Source: Rhizobium oryziradicis
Lineage (GTDB): Bacteria > Pseudomonadota > Alphaproteobacteria > Rhizobiales > Rhizobiaceae
Length of the DNA: 64,000 bases
Direction: 5' to 3'
NCBI RefSeq assembly: GCF_001939045.1
Contig: NZ_MKIM01000028.1
Span: 372,001-436,000, forward strand
Part shown: in pieces, positions 44,814-53,545 of the stretch
How the letters are laid out: every line of letters begins with the position of its first letter
Numbering within the stretch: the stretch's first letter is position 1
Notes under the pieces: generated by a model
The model's input: the letters and a program-made list of their open reading frames with translations, nothing else
What the model was told of the DNA's origin: nothing
The model's database searches: none
Position numbers and translations under genes: made by a program

Positions 44814-46070
44814 TTATACCGGGCGAACCAGAATATGCTTCTTCTTGCCCAATGACAGCTTGATCACGCCATCACCAGTTACTTCACCAGCCCCAATGCT
44901 CATACGCTCGTCAGTAACGCCTTGATCATTGATCTTCACGGCTCCGCCCTGCACATGGCGGCGGGCTTCGCCGTTGGAGGCAGCAAGGCCGGCCTTGACG
45001 ATCAGGGCGAGGAGGCCGATGCCGGATTCGAGTTCGCTAGTAGTGACCTCGATGGAGGGAAGGTTGTCGGACAGTGCACCTTCTTCAAAGGTTTTGCGGG
45101 CGGTTTCTGCGGCTTCTTCGGCAGCTTGGCGGCCGTGCAGGATGGCGGTGACTTCCGTTGCAAGCACCTTCTTGGCTTCGTTCAGCTCTGCACCGCCAAG
45201 GGCGGCCAAGCGGGCCACTTCATCCATCGGCAGTTTGGTGAAAAGCTTCAGGAAGCGGGCAACGTCGGCATCTTCCGTGTTGCGCCAGTACTGCCAGAAA
45301 TCATAGATCGGCAGCAGGTCAGCGTTCAGCCACACAGCACCAGAGGCGCTCTTGCCCATCTTTGCGCCAGACGACGTGGTCAGCAGCGGTGCGGTCAGTG
45401 CGTAGAGCTGTGGTGTGTCCATGCGGTGGCCAAGGTCGATACCGTTGATGATATTGCCCCATTGGTCAGAGCCGCCCATTTGCAAGCGGCAGCCGTAGCG
45501 CTTGTTCAGCTCCACGAAGTCATAGGCCTGAAGAATCATGTAGTTGAATTCGAGGAAGGACAGGGACTGTTCACGATCAAGGCGCGTCTTGACGCTATCA
45601 AACGACAACATGCGATTGACCGAGAAATGGCGGCCGACATCGCGCAGGAATTCGAGGTAGTTCAACCCGCGCAGCCATTCGGCGTTGTTGATCATCAAGG
45701 CACCGCCCTTGGGGCCTTTATCATAATCAAGGTAATGGGCAAAGCAGCGCTTGATGGAGGCGATGTTGTCCTCAATCATGTCGATGGTCATCAGTTTGCG
45801 GGCTTCTTCCTTGAAGGATGGATCGCCCACCATGCCCGTGCCGCCGCCCATCAGCGAAATTGGCTGGTGGCCGGTTTCCTGAAACCAGTTCAACATCATG
45901 ATCTGCATCAGGTGGCCAACATGCAGGCTGGATGCCGTGGGATCATACCCGATATAGGCGGTCACGCTTTCCTTCGACAGCAGGTCATCCAGGCCGGTTT
46001 CGTCAGACATCTGGTGGATGAAGCCGCGCTCGGACAGGATATGCAGGAAATCGGACTTGAACTTTGACAT
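44814..46070 (-). CDS. tyrS: Tyrosyl-tRNA synthetase
   Basis: 418 residues from ATG 46070 (24 codons inside the longest frame; the extension is not conserved). Class I signatures are [16 protein letters not shown] (HIGH-type HVGH) and [11 protein letters not shown] (KMSKS-type KMGKS). A C-terminal S4 RNA-binding domain begins around residue 350 ([27 protein letters not shown]). It charges tRNA-Tyr. Divergent from the anmK fusion gene. Confidence 0.97.
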   Translation of the reverse strand: MSKFKSDFLHILSERGFIHQMSDETGLDDLLSKESVTAYIGYDPTASSLHVGHLMQIMMLNWFQETGHQPISLMGGGTGMVGDPSFKEEARKLMTIDMIEDNIASIKRCFAHYLDYDKGPKGGALMINNAEWLRGLNYLEFLRDVGRHFSVNRMLSFDSVKTRLDREQSLSFLEFNYMILQAYDFVELNKRYGCRLQMGGSDQWGNIINGIDLGHRMDTPQLYALTAPLLTTSSGAKMGKSASGAVWLNADLLPIYDFWQYWRNTEDADVARFLKLFTKLPMDEVARLAALGGAELNEAKKVLATEVTAILHGRQAAEEAAETARKTFEEGALSDNLPSIEVTTSELESGIGLLALIVKAGLAASNGEARRHVQGGAVKINDQGVTDERMSIGAGEVTGDGVIKLSLGKKKHILVRPV

Positions 46071-46198
46071 GATCGTCACGCCTTCTGGTATCAGACTTGT
46101 GGAATTTGAGGCGGCTTTAGCATTGTTCTTTTGAAATTGCACCCATTTCGGCCATGAATTACGTGGTTTATGCGCCTGTCAGAGAAGGAATCTGGACG

Positions 46199-47818
46199 TT
46201 GAGCAAAATCTATCGCGCCATTGGGCTTATGAGCGGCACCTCCATGGATGGTATCGATGTGGCCATGCTCACCACGGATGGCTTGGGCAATGTTGAACGT
46301 GGACCATTTTTATCCGTTCCCTATGACGACACTTTTCGCGCCCAGCTTCGCCAGGGGCTTGAGGATGCCAAGAGCATCACCGAGCGGCGACAGCGGCCCG
46401 CAAGTTTGCTCTCACTGGAGCACGCGCTGACATTGCGCCACGCCGAGGCCGTAAAGGCATTTCTAACCGCCAATGCGATTCGTCCACGCGATATTGATGT
46501 GGTGGGGTTTCACGGGCAAACGGTACTCCACCGGCCAGATCAGGCATTGACCATTCAAATCGGCGATGGAGCCTTGCTTGCGCGTGAAACCGGCATATAC
46601 GTGGTCTATGATATGCGCGCCAATGATATGGTGCATGGCGGGCAGGGTGCACCACTGGTGCCGGTCTACCACGCAGCAATTGCTTCATCGATTGGTACGT
46701 CCGCCTTGCCGGTATGCTTTGTCAATATTGGCGGTATTTCCAACCTGACCTTCATTGGCGCGGATGGGGACATTGCGGCCTTTGATAGCGGGCCGGGCAA
46801 TACGCTGATTGACCAGTGGGTGGAGGCGCAGACCGGCAAAGCCTATGATGCCGGTGGCGAGATCGCTTTGAGCGGCAAGGTCGTCCCGGCGCTTGCGGAT
46901 CGCTATCTCAAACATCCATTTTTTACCTCAAACACGCGGCGCTCGCTGGACCGAAACGATTTTGCACCACCCAATGTTGGCGATGCCAGTTTGGAAAACG
47001 GCGCGAGAACCCTGGCATATGTGGCGGCGGCCTCGATTTTTGCCTCTGCCCGACATCTTCCCCAAAGGCCAAAGACCTATGTGATTTGCGGTGGTGGCCG
47101 CTTGAATGCGGCCATAATGGCCGATTTGGCGGCGATGGCAGCGTGCGAGAGCGCCGTGGTGATCAATGCCGATGATTTGGCACTGGACGGTGACGCGATG
47201 GAAGCGGAAGCCTGGGCTTACCTCGCCGTGCGATCTCTCAAATGTCTGCCGCTGACATTTCCGGGCACCACGGGGGTAAAGGCAGCGGTGTCGGGTGGCG
47301 TGCATCAGATCCCGGTGGTTTGCGAAACGCAGCGTTTGATTTTGACCCCTTGGCGGGCAGGCGATGAAGCCTTGCTGGTCGATCTGCATTCAACGGCCGA
47401 GACCAGCCAGTTTGTCAGCACAGGCGAGCCATGGAGTGCACAATACGCAGCCCAGCGCATATCTGGATGGCTGGATGCCTATGAGGAAAGCGGCTTTGGC
47501 AAGTTGAAGCTGCTTGCCAAGGATGATGGGCGTTTCATAGGTCGGGCCGGATTTTCATGGTTGGAGGAAACATCCAGTTTTGAGCTTGGCTATTCTATTC
47601 GGCGGGAAGAATGGGGCAGGGGCTTTGCCACAGAAATCGGCAAGGGCTTGAGCCAATGGTTTTTTGAGCGCATGCCGAATGAGCAGTTTATCGCCTTTGC
47701 CCATGTGGACAATGCGGCATCCCTCGCAGTGCTGCGCAAACTTGGTTTGCGCGAAACGGATGTGCGCCAACACAAAGGCCGCCCATTTCAATATTTTCAA
47801 AGTCTGTCTGGAACATGA
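46199..47818 (+). CDS. anmK: Fusion of anhydro-N-acetylmuramic acid kinase and a GNAT acetyltransferase
   Basis: 539 residues from TTG 46199, which has AGAAGGA ten bases upstream and begins the conserved core ([22 protein letters not shown]); ATG 46154 would add 15 residues but has no ribosome site. Residues 1-372 are a full Anm[22 protein letters not shown] ([11 protein letters not shown]), [11 protein letters not shown] and [10 protein letters not shown]. It phosphorylates 1,6-anhydro-MurNAc in cell-wall recycling. From residue 373 ([11 protein letters not shown]) to the end is a RimJ/RimL-type GNAT domain with the acetyl-CoA segment [11 protein letters not shown] and [13 protein letters not shown]. 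No stop lies between them. Fusion, rather than two genes, is unusual. Confidence 0.9.
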   Translation: MSKIYRAIGLMSGTSMDGIDVAMLTTDGLGNVERGPFLSVPYDDTFRAQLRQGLEDAKSITERRQRPASLLSLEHALTLRHAEAVKAFLTANAIRPRDIDVVGFHGQTVLHRPDQALTIQIGDGALLARETGIYVVYDMRANDMVHGGQGAPLVPVYHAAIASSIGTSALPVCFVNIGGISNLTFIGADGDIAAFDSGPGNTLIDQWVEAQTGKAYDAGGEIALSGKVVPALADRYLKHPFFTSNTRRSLDRNDFAPPNVGDASLENGARTLAYVAAASIFASARHLPQRPKTYVICGGGRLNAAIMADLAAMAACESAVVINADDLALDGDAMEAEAWAYLAVRSLKCLPLTFPGTTGVKAAVSGGVHQIPVVCETQRLILTPWRAGDEALLVDLHSTAETSQFVSTGEPWSAQYAAQRISGWLDAYEESGFGKLKLLAKDDGRFIGRAGFSWLEETSSFELGYSIRREEWGRGFATEIGKGLSQWFFERMPNEQFIAFAHVDNAASLAVLRKLGLRETDVRQHKGRPFQYFQSLSGT

Positions 47819-47899
47819 ACGGCATCGTCAGCGTTAATTCATCAAGAGATCGCTAATTCTAGGCCATCGACTTTACGGAAGACACGTTAGGAGACAAAA

Positions 47900-48178
47900 A
47901 TGAGAAAAATTATCGTTGCTGGCCTGATCGCCATCGGTTGCATCACCGCGACAGCTGCCCCCACCATGGCACAAAGTGCGATGGTGGTCATCTCTGACCG
48001 TGGCCACCATTCAGATCGTTATGAGCGCCGCCATGACCGCTTTGAGCGCTATCAAGACAGACGTTTCTATGGCCGTGAGCGTGTGCGCCATTTTCGTGGC
48101 GAGCGTTGCCGCACGAGCACTGTGAAGTTCCGCCATCACGGTCGTTGGGTCGTGGAAAAGCGCACAGTTTGCCGCTAA
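47900..48178 (+). CDS. Small secreted Arg/His-rich protein
   Basis: 92 residues. A clear signal peptide (MRKIIVAGLIAIGCITATAAPTMAQ, cut after the A-Q region) is followed by a strongly basic mature part rich in Arg, Tyr and His (DRYERRHDRFERYQDRRFYGRER) and two cysteines near the end (GERCRTSTVK, KRTVCR) that could form a disulfide. Periplasmic or envelope-associated. AGGAGACA lies upstream of ATG 47900. Function unknown; it is followed by a terminator. Confidence 0.78.
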   Translation: MRKIIVAGLIAIGCITATAAPTMAQSAMVVISDRGHHSDRYERRHDRFERYQDRRFYGRERVRHFRGERCRTSTVKFRHHGRWVVEKRTVCR

Positions 48179-48202
48179 GTTCTGGAGTATATCCTGAAAA
48201 TG

Positions 48203-48235
48203 AAAAAGCCAGATCGGTAACGATCTGGCTTTTTT
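48203..48235. terminator. Terminator for the small secreted gene and tRNA-Asn copy 1
   Basis: AAAAAGCCAGATCG, loop GTAA, CGATCTGGCTTTTTT: 13 pairs with T tracts in both directions. It sits between the convergent protein gene and the minus-strand tRNA. Confidence 0.88.
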
Positions 48236-48258
48236 ACATCAGCTGTAACGCTGGAATA

Positions 48259-48333
48259 TGGCTCCTCGGGCCGGATTCGAACCGGCGACCTGTCGATTAA
48301 CAGTCGAATGCTCTACCGCTGAGCTACCAAGGA
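48259..48333 (-). tRNA. tRNA-Asn (anticodon GUU), copy 1
   Basis: 75 bases with encoded CCA. Acceptor stem TCCTTGG with CCGAGGA, D arm GCTCAGCGGTAGAGC, anticodon loop CTGTTAA, T loop TTCGAAT. Read on the minus strand. Confidence 0.97.
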
Positions 48334-48380
48334 ATAACCGCTTGAAGACGTATGATGCGCTTCGTTTGGTGTGAGTGGGC

Positions 48381-48409
48381 TTCTAGTGGGCCTTAATCGA
48401 TTTGCCAAG
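48381..48409 (-). promoter_or_regulatory. Promoter of tRNA-Asn copy 1
   Basis: On the minus strand TTGGCA (48404-48409), 17-base spacer, TAGAAG (48381-48386). Conserved in copy 2 at the same distance from the tRNA. Confidence 0.65.
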
Positions 48410-48536
48410 TCTTTTATCGCAATTTTGCACAAGGTTTTCAAAAAAAACATTTTCCCACTGCGTTCCGCCGAGACAGTTGGGCTTCGATGCGCATGAAGCG
48501 CCACGATGGCTAATTCTTGATCAAAATTATGAAAAT

Positions 48537-48567
48537 AAAAAAGCCACGCTGCATTAGCGTGGCTTTT
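48537..48567 (-). terminator. Terminator of tRNA-Asn copy 2
   Basis: Minus-strand AAAAGCCACGCT, loop AATGC, AGCGTGGCTTTTTT. Directly downstream of the second tRNA. Confidence 0.88.
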
Positions 48568-48591
48568 AACATCAACCATTCGGTTGGAATA

Positions 48592-48666
48592 TGGCTCCTC
48601 GGGCCGGATTCGAACCGGCGACCTGTCGATTAACAGTCGAATGCTCTACCGCTGAGCTACCAAGGA
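48592..48666 (-). tRNA. tRNA-Asn (anticodon GUU), copy 2
   Basis: Identical in sequence to copy 1 across all 75 bases, with encoded CCA. Second unit of the duplication, with its own promoter and terminator. Confidence 0.97.
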
Positions 48667-48713
48667 ATAAGCCGCCTGAAATGGTGTGAACCACTTCGTT
48701 TGGTGTGAGTGGG

Positions 48714-48742
48714 CTTCTAATCAGCCTTGATCGATTTGCCAA
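48714..48742 (-). promoter_or_regulatory. Promoter of tRNA-Asn copy 2
   Basis: On the minus strand TTGGCA (48737-48742), 17-base spacer, TAGAAG (48714-48719). Same boxes and spacing as copy 1. Confidence 0.65.
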
Positions 48743-48950
48743 GCCCTTTTTTTGAAAACCAAGTCGTTTTTTTGAAAAAATGACAACTTCCGTCGTTTTC
48801 TGCCTTTTGCTATCGGCAGGTGTGGATAACCGAAGCACCTGTCACCATATAAAGCATGGGTAAGTTGGCTGTGGTACTCGAAGTTTTCCTCTTAAATCAT
48901 TGCAGGTTTAGGGAAAAACTCAAAAGATTTGCAAAGAGGCAGGAGAGAGC

Positions 48951-49262
48951 GTGAGCGCACGAAAAGCCCGTAAATATCGGATTGATAACGTGAGCGGACG
49001 ATTGCATCTCGGAGCAATCTCCATGCCCTTTCCTCAGTCTAAGGCCGGTAGGGTGGCTGTGGGCGCTGGCTTGGTTGCCGGTGGCTGTCTGGGTTTTCTG
49101 CCTGTTTTGGGTTTTTGGATGGTGCCGCTGGGTCTGGTGGTGCTCTCGCATGATTTTGCCACTGCCCGGCGCATCCGTCGAAGATCCGGCGTCAAGCTTG
49201 CCCGGCTGGGGCTGAGATATCGGCAGTGGCGGCAAAAGGGCAGAGCAGACAACGCGCGATAA
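48951..49262 (+). CDS. Small membrane protein of unknown function
   Basis: 103 residues, GTG start at 48951 after AGGAGAGA. After 30 basic residues there is a hydrophobic stretch (VAVGAGLVAGGCLGFLPVLGFWMVPLGLVVLS) long enough for one or two helices, then a basic tail (ARRIRRRSGVKLARLGLRYR). The L-P-V-L-G-F-W motif resembles the PGPGW-type small membrane family, but this is uncertain. Tail to tail with the kinase gene. Confidence 0.65.
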   Translation: MSARKARKYRIDNVSGRLHLGAISMPFPQSKAGRVAVGAGLVAGGCLGFLPVLGFWMVPLGLVVLSHDFATARRIRRRSGVKLARLGLRYRQWRQKGRADNAR

Positions 49263-49292
49263 GCGGTGTCCCCGGAATTGCTGGCAAGCCTG

Positions 49293-50828
49293 TCAGGCAA
49301 AATATTTTTTGCGGGGTTCAATGGCCTGTGCGCTTGATACGGCTGGCAGGCTTTGCATGACGCGCTTGGCGGGCAGAATTGCAATGACTTCTGTGCCTTC
49401 ACGCAATTTCGACTTCAGCTTGAACTCGCCACCATGCTTGGTCAAAATGGCTTGCACGATTGGCAGGCCAAGCCCCGTGCCTTGTTCGGCGCTTTTGATC
49501 GCAACCGACCCTTGCCCAAAGGCCGAAAGCACCACGGGGATCTCTTCTTCGGCAATGCCGGGGCCGTTGTCCTTGATCGACAGGTATTGGCCTCCGCCGA
49601 CGGTCCAGCCAACTTTTACGACAACTTCTCCGCCTTCCGGGGTGAATTTCACCGCATTGGACAAAAGGTTCAGCACCACCTGACGCATGGCTTTTTCATC
49701 GGCCCAGATGGACGGCATATTGGCTTCATACTGGGAGCGGATCTTGATGCCCTTGGATTTCGCCCGCATTTGCACCATGCCCACACAGTCTTCTGCAACG
49801 TCCACGAGCGAGATTGCTTCTTCGGAGAGGTCGTATTTGCCCGCCTCAATGCGCGAGAGATCAAGAATTTCATTGATGAGAGCCAGCAGATGTTGGCCAG
49901 AGCGATGGATATCGCCGGAGTATTCCTTGTAGAGAGGGTTGTTAAGAGGCCCCAGCACTTCGTGCGCCATGACTTCAGAGAAGCCAAGGATGGCGTTGAG
50001 CGGCGTGCGCAATTCATGTGACATGGAGGCCAGAAACCGGGATTTGGCCATATTCGCCTCTTCCGCCCGCCGTCTTGCCTCATCCGAGAGGGACTTTGCC
50101 ACCTCAAGCTCGGCAATCAGGTCGTCCTTTTCATTTTGAAACGACAAGAGTTTGAGATTGGAAGCATACAGCCGACCGGTGATATAGGTGAAAAAGCCAA
50201 CGCAGATAATGAATGTGCCTGCAAGTGCTATGTCGTCCATGGCGCGGCTGGTGGCGGCCTGCACACAGAGCGACATAACAATGGGTGCCGCCGCATAGAG
50301 CACGGCCTGCCGCAGCAGAATATTGCACATCGCGGTGACGCTCAACACAATCAGAAGAACGGCACCTTTGAGCAAAAGGTCGGCGGTTGGCCCGCAGACT
50401 TCGCAGCTTTGATAGGCAAAAATTGCCCAGCAACAGCCCATCATCACGTGACCGGCCAGCAGCAGGTGTCGCCAATGCTCTTGATGTTTTGATATTGGAA
50501 TGCGCTTGGCGGCTTTGCGAATAAGAAGAATGTTGCCCGCATGCGCACACAGGGTCAAAAGCGCCCAGACGATATAGCCCGGATTATGCGAAAAATAAGC
50601 GGAAGCCGCGGCAAAAATCACCGTAACAAAGGGCGTTATCGCCGCACCTTGCAAGCTGGCTTGCGCATGCATCGACAACAGCTCTTTTTCAAAAGCCGGT
50701 GTGCCGCCATGGGTGGATTGCAGCCGTTCTCTTGTCGCGCGCAAGGCTTTGGCCGTCGCGTCGTTGCGGCGGTTGCGCTTGAGGTCGACAATGTGTTTGT
50801 CAGACGAGTTTGAGACGGTGTTACCCAT
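49293..50828 (-). CDS. Membrane sensor histidine kinase of the PleC/DivJ/PdhS type
   Basis: 511 residues. About six hydrophobic helices in the first 230 residues form a membrane sensor without a large periplasmic loop. A short coiled coil (EKDDLIAELEVAKSLSDEARRRAEE) leads to the HisKA box SMSHELRTPLNAILGF (His near 272), followed by GPLNNPLYKEYSGDIHRSG, a stretch typical of the PleC/DivJ/PdhS group that targets the DivK/PleD response regulators. HATPase motifs NLLSNAVKF, DNGPGIAEEE and GTGLGLPI are intact. No response regulator is adjacent. Likely a cell-cycle or cell-pole kinase; the exact member cannot be fixed here. Confidence 0.85.
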   Translation of the reverse strand: MGNTVSNSSDKHIVDLKRNRRNDATAKALRATRERLQSTHGGTPAFEKELLSMHAQASLQGAAITPFVTVIFAAASAYFSHNPGYIVWALLTLCAHAGNILLIRKAAKRIPISKHQEHWRHLLLAGHVMMGCCWAIFAYQSCEVCGPTADLLLKGAVLLIVLSVTAMCNILLRQAVLYAAAPIVMSLCVQAATSRAMDDIALAGTFIICVGFFTYITGRLYASNLKLLSFQNEKDDLIAELEVAKSLSDEARRRAEEANMAKSRFLASMSHELRTPLNAILGFSEVMAHEVLGPLNNPLYKEYSGDIHRSGQHLLALINEILDLSRIEAGKYDLSEEAISLVDVAEDCVGMVQMRAKSKGIKIRSQYEANMPSIWADEKAMRQVVLNLLSNAVKFTPEGGEVVVKVGWTVGGGQYLSIKDNGPGIAEEEIPVVLSAFGQGSVAIKSAEQGTGLGLPIVQAILTKHGGEFKLKSKLREGTEVIAILPAKRVMQSLPAVSSAQAIEPRKKYFA

Positions 50829-50972
50829 GATATGGTTGCATTTTTTCCAAAGTGACCCTTACATTAGCGAGGAAACCTTAAGAGTTACTTTCTGGAAAGG
50901 TTTTGTTTGCCAATTTTAGACACGGGCTGTTATCCAAATGGGCCGCAATGTGGCGATCGCGAATAGGTGACA

Positions 50973-51617
50973 ATGACAGACGATCAACGAAGGCGAGAAA
51001 TCGCAGCGCTGCTGCAGGCCGTGCAAGCCTGTCGACTCTGCTATGAATGTCCGGCGGGCGGCCCGGAAAAACAGCTCCCCCATGAGCCAAGGCCGGTTGT
51101 GACGCTGTCGTCTTCGGCGCGCATTTTGATTGCGGGGCAGGCCCCCGGCAAACGGGTGCATGAAACTGGGCTTCCCTTTAATGACGCCTCCGGCGACAGG
51201 CTTCGACAGTGGCTCGGCATTGATCGTGACAGCTTTTATGATCAAAGCCGATTTGCCATTGTGCCCATGGGTTTTTGCTTTCCGGGCTATGATGAGCATG
51301 GCCATGATCTGCCGCCGAGGCGCGAGTGTGCGCCGCTGTGGCGTGAGCGCATCATGCAATCGATGCCGCAGATTGAGTTGATTTTGTTGATCGGCCAATA
51401 TGCGCAAAAGTGGCATTTGGGAAAGCGCCGAAAGCCGGGTATGACGGGAACGGTCGAGGCATGGCGCGAGTATTTTTTCAGCAATGAAGCCGGGCCAAAA
51501 ATGCTGCCGCTACCGCATCCGAGCTGGCGCAATACCGGCTGGCTCAAAAAGCATCCGTGGTTTGAGGCGGATGTTCTTCCCGTGTTAAAAAAGGAAGTGG
51601 ATCATCTCATAAGGTGA
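50973..51617 (+). CDS. Uracil-DNA glycosylase family protein
   Basis: 214 residues from ATG 50973. The superfamily motif 1 is AGQAPGKRVHETGLPFNDASG, with the water-activating region G-x-x-P-G; motif 2 is LPHPSWRN near the C-terminus. N-terminal cysteines CRLCYEC could be part of an Fe-S site as in family 4/5 enzymes. It would remove uracil or other damaged bases, but the family also includes proteins of unproven activity. It is divergent from the kinase gene. Confidence 0.8.
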   Translation: MTDDQRRREIAALLQAVQACRLCYECPAGGPEKQLPHEPRPVVTLSSSARILIAGQAPGKRVHETGLPFNDASGDRLRQWLGIDRDSFYDQSRFAIVPMGFCFPGYDEHGHDLPPRRECAPLWRERIMQSMPQIELILLIGQYAQKWHLGKRRKPGMTGTVEAWREYFFSNEAGPKMLPLPHPSWRNTGWLKKHPWFEADVLPVLKKEVDHLIR

Positions 51618-51682
51618 GAGCATTTGGCTGTCATCTGTGCTTTTTTGGGATATACCGGAAAAAAATTTCGATTGGATCGCAT

Positions 51683-52171
51683 ATGGATCGTCTGGACAGA
51701 AAAATTCTTCGTATTTTGCAAGAGGATTCAACTCTTGCCGTCGCGGATCTTGCCAAGAAGGTTGGTTTGTCGACAACGCCCTGTTGGCGGCGGATTCAAA
51801 AGATGGAAGAAGATGGCGTGATCATGCGTCGTGTGGCGCTGCTGGACCCGGCCAAGGTGAACACCAAGGTCACGGTGTTTGTGTCGATCCGCACCAACAC
51901 TCACTCGATTGAATGGCTCAAGCGCTTTTCCGAAGTGGTGGGCGAGTTCCCTGAAGTGGTCGAATTTTACCGCATGAGCGGCGATGTCGATTATCTTTTG
52001 CGTGTCGTGGTGCCGGATATTGCGGCCTATGATGCCTTCTACAAACGCCTGATTGCGAAGATCGAGATTCGCGACGTGTCTTCGGTGTTTGCGATGGAGC
52101 AGATTAAATACACCACGCAATTGCCGCTGGATTACATGACGCTGGATAACAATAAATCCGGTGAGGAATAA
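51683..52171 (+). CDS. Lrp/AsnC family transcription regulator
   Basis: 162 residues from ATG 51683; the frame reaches 23 codons upstream but these are unlikely. The N-terminal HTH (DRLDRKILRILQEDSTLAVADLA, VGLSTTPCWRRIQKMEEDGVI) and the C-terminal AsnC/RAM ligand domain (VFVSIRTNTHSIEWLKRF, GDVDYLLRVVVPDIAAYDAF) are complete. It probably binds an amino acid and forms octamers. The target is not evident; the next gene on the opposite strand is a 3-hydroxyisobutyrate-dehydrogenase-type enzyme. Confidence 0.9.
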   Translation: MDRLDRKILRILQEDSTLAVADLAKKVGLSTTPCWRRIQKMEEDGVIMRRVALLDPAKVNTKVTVFVSIRTNTHSIEWLKRFSEVVGEFPEVVEFYRMSGDVDYLLRVVVPDIAAYDAFYKRLIAKIEIRDVSSVFAMEQIKYTTQLPLDYMTLDNNKSGEE

Positions 52172-52215
52172 GCGGCAACAGAAGCGGGCAGATGGCCGCC
52201 CGCTTCCGATAATTT

Positions 52216-53085
52216 TTACTTTTCCAATCGCGCCAACAGCGAAGATGTATCCCAGCGCTTGCCGCCAAGTTTTTGCACCTCTGCATAAAACTGATCCACA
52301 AGGGCGGTCACAGGCAGGCTCGCGCCATTGTTTTTGGCCTCATTGAGCACGATGCCCAAATCCTTGCGCATCCAGTCGACGGCAAAACCGAAATCATATT
52401 TACCTGCATTCATGGTTTTGTGGCGGTTTTCCATCTGCCACGATCCGGCAGCACCCTTGGAAATCACCTCGACGACTTTTTCAATATCCAAACCGGCGCT
52501 TTTGCCAAAATGCACGGCCTCAGCCAATCCTTGCACAACGCCCGCGATGCAAATCTGATTGACCATTTTGGTCAATTGTCCGGAGCCTGCTGGCCCCATC
52601 AGGCCAATCATCTTGGCAAAGGCTTCAATCACGGGCTTGGCAGTGGCAAACACGGCCTCGTCGCCACCACACATCACGGTGAGCACGCCGTTTTCCGCGC
52701 CGGCCTGACCGCCTGACACAGGCGCATCAACAAAGCCGCAGCCCTTGTCTTTGGCAAACGCGTAAAGCTCACGGGCAACATCGGCAGAGGCGGTGGTGTT
52801 ATCAATCAGAATTGCGCTGGACTTCATGCTGGTCAAGACGCCATCAGCACCAATGGTCACTGCACGCAGGTCATCGTCGTTGCCAACGCAGGTGAAAACA
52901 AAATCAGCACCTTTGGCGGCCTCTGCCGGTGTCAAAGCATGGGTGCCGCCAAATTGCTTGACCCAGTTTTCTGCCTTGGCAGTTGTGCGGTTATAAACCG
53001 TGACATCATGTCCACCCTTGGTCTTTAGGTGTCCCGCCATGGGGTAGCCCATGACGCCCAATCCGATGAATGCAACTTTGGCCAT
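52216..53085 (-). CDS. 3-hydroxyisobutyrate dehydrogenase family oxidoreductase
   Basis: 289 residues. The dinucleotide loop is FIGLGVMGYPMAGHL, the family catalytic segment is APVSGGQAGAENGVLTVMCGG, and the key lysine is in TKMVNQICIAGVVQGLAEA. It oxidises a beta-hydroxyacid such as 3-hydroxyisobutyrate, or reduces tartronate semialdehyde (2-hydroxy-3-oxopropionate reductase); the sequence does not decide. NAD or NADP use was not assigned. Monocistronic. Confidence 0.88.
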   Translation of the reverse strand: MAKVAFIGLGVMGYPMAGHLKTKGGHDVTVYNRTTAKAENWVKQFGGTHALTPAEAAKGADFVFTCVGNDDDLRAVTIGADGVLTSMKSSAILIDNTTASADVARELYAFAKDKGCGFVDAPVSGGQAGAENGVLTVMCGGDEAVFATAKPVIEAFAKMIGLMGPAGSGQLTKMVNQICIAGVVQGLAEAVHFGKSAGLDIEKVVEVISKGAAGSWQMENRHKTMNAGKYDFGFAVDWMRKDLGIVLNEAKNNGASLPVTALVDQFYAEVQKLGGKRWDTSSLLARLEK

Positions 53086-53179
53086 GCCTTGTTCCTTGCT
53101 TGTTTTAATCGCTTTGACTCCCTGTTCGAAGCCCGATTATCCGTCACAAATTATCGCGTGGTGGGCGCAATCAAAAGGG

Positions 53180-53461
53180 TTAAAGATCAACAATCGGTCC
53201 TGTTACGGGTCGATTTTTTAAAAATACACCCAAACCATAGCCGGGCGCATCCATGAAGGCCACGCCACCTGTCTCCAGTGCCAGGCGCAATTGCTCGGCG
53301 GTTGTGCGGTGGATGTCATGCCGATCACCCTCAAAATCCCGAATCGTGCTACGCGATACGTGAGAATGTTCCGCGAGCTCAATTTGCGTCCAGTTCAACA
53401 TGCCCCGTGCCGCTCTGCACAGCGCTGGTGTTAAAATACCGCTTTTATCACCTTGACCCAC
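53180..53461 (-). CDS. Small XRE-type DNA-binding protein
   Basis: 93 residues with a GTG start at 53461. One HTH_3 domain (TPALCRAARGMLNWTQIELAEHSHVSRSTIRDFEGDRHDIHRTTAEQLRLALETGGVAF) fills residues 10-70, followed by a short tail (MDAPGYGLGVFL). Such single-domain regulators occur in toxin-antitoxin and phage-like loci, but no toxin gene is adjacent here; the divergent neighbour is a Kef-type antiporter, 84 bases away, which it may control. Confidence 0.78.
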   Translation of the reverse strand: MGQGDKSGILTPALCRAARGMLNWTQIELAEHSHVSRSTIRDFEGDRHDIHRTTAEQLRLALETGGVAFMDAPGYGLGVFLKNRPVTGPIVDL

Positions 53462-53545
53462 GTTTCTATACTGCCCATATTGGTCAACATAGAATTTTCA
53501 TAGCAATGTTTCCGTCTGCTTTCCAGTCTTTGATAAGGAATTCCC

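Larger units (their letters stand above)
48253..48743 (-). repeat. Tandem duplication carrying two tRNA-Asn genes
   Basis: The blocks 48253-48410 and 48586-48743 are nearly identical, offset by exactly 333 bases from the tRNA 3' flank to the promoter. Only about 30 bases between tRNA and promoter differ. The terminators outside the blocks are unrelated. Confidence 0.85.

Noticed and set aside
49293..50828. Naming the kinase DivJ, PleC or PdhS
   Set aside because: The HisKA region fits this group, but the membrane part alone does not separate the members, so no symbol was given.
53180..53461. Antitoxin of a toxin-antitoxin pair
   Set aside because: The size and HTH fit, but neither neighbour is a toxin-like gene.
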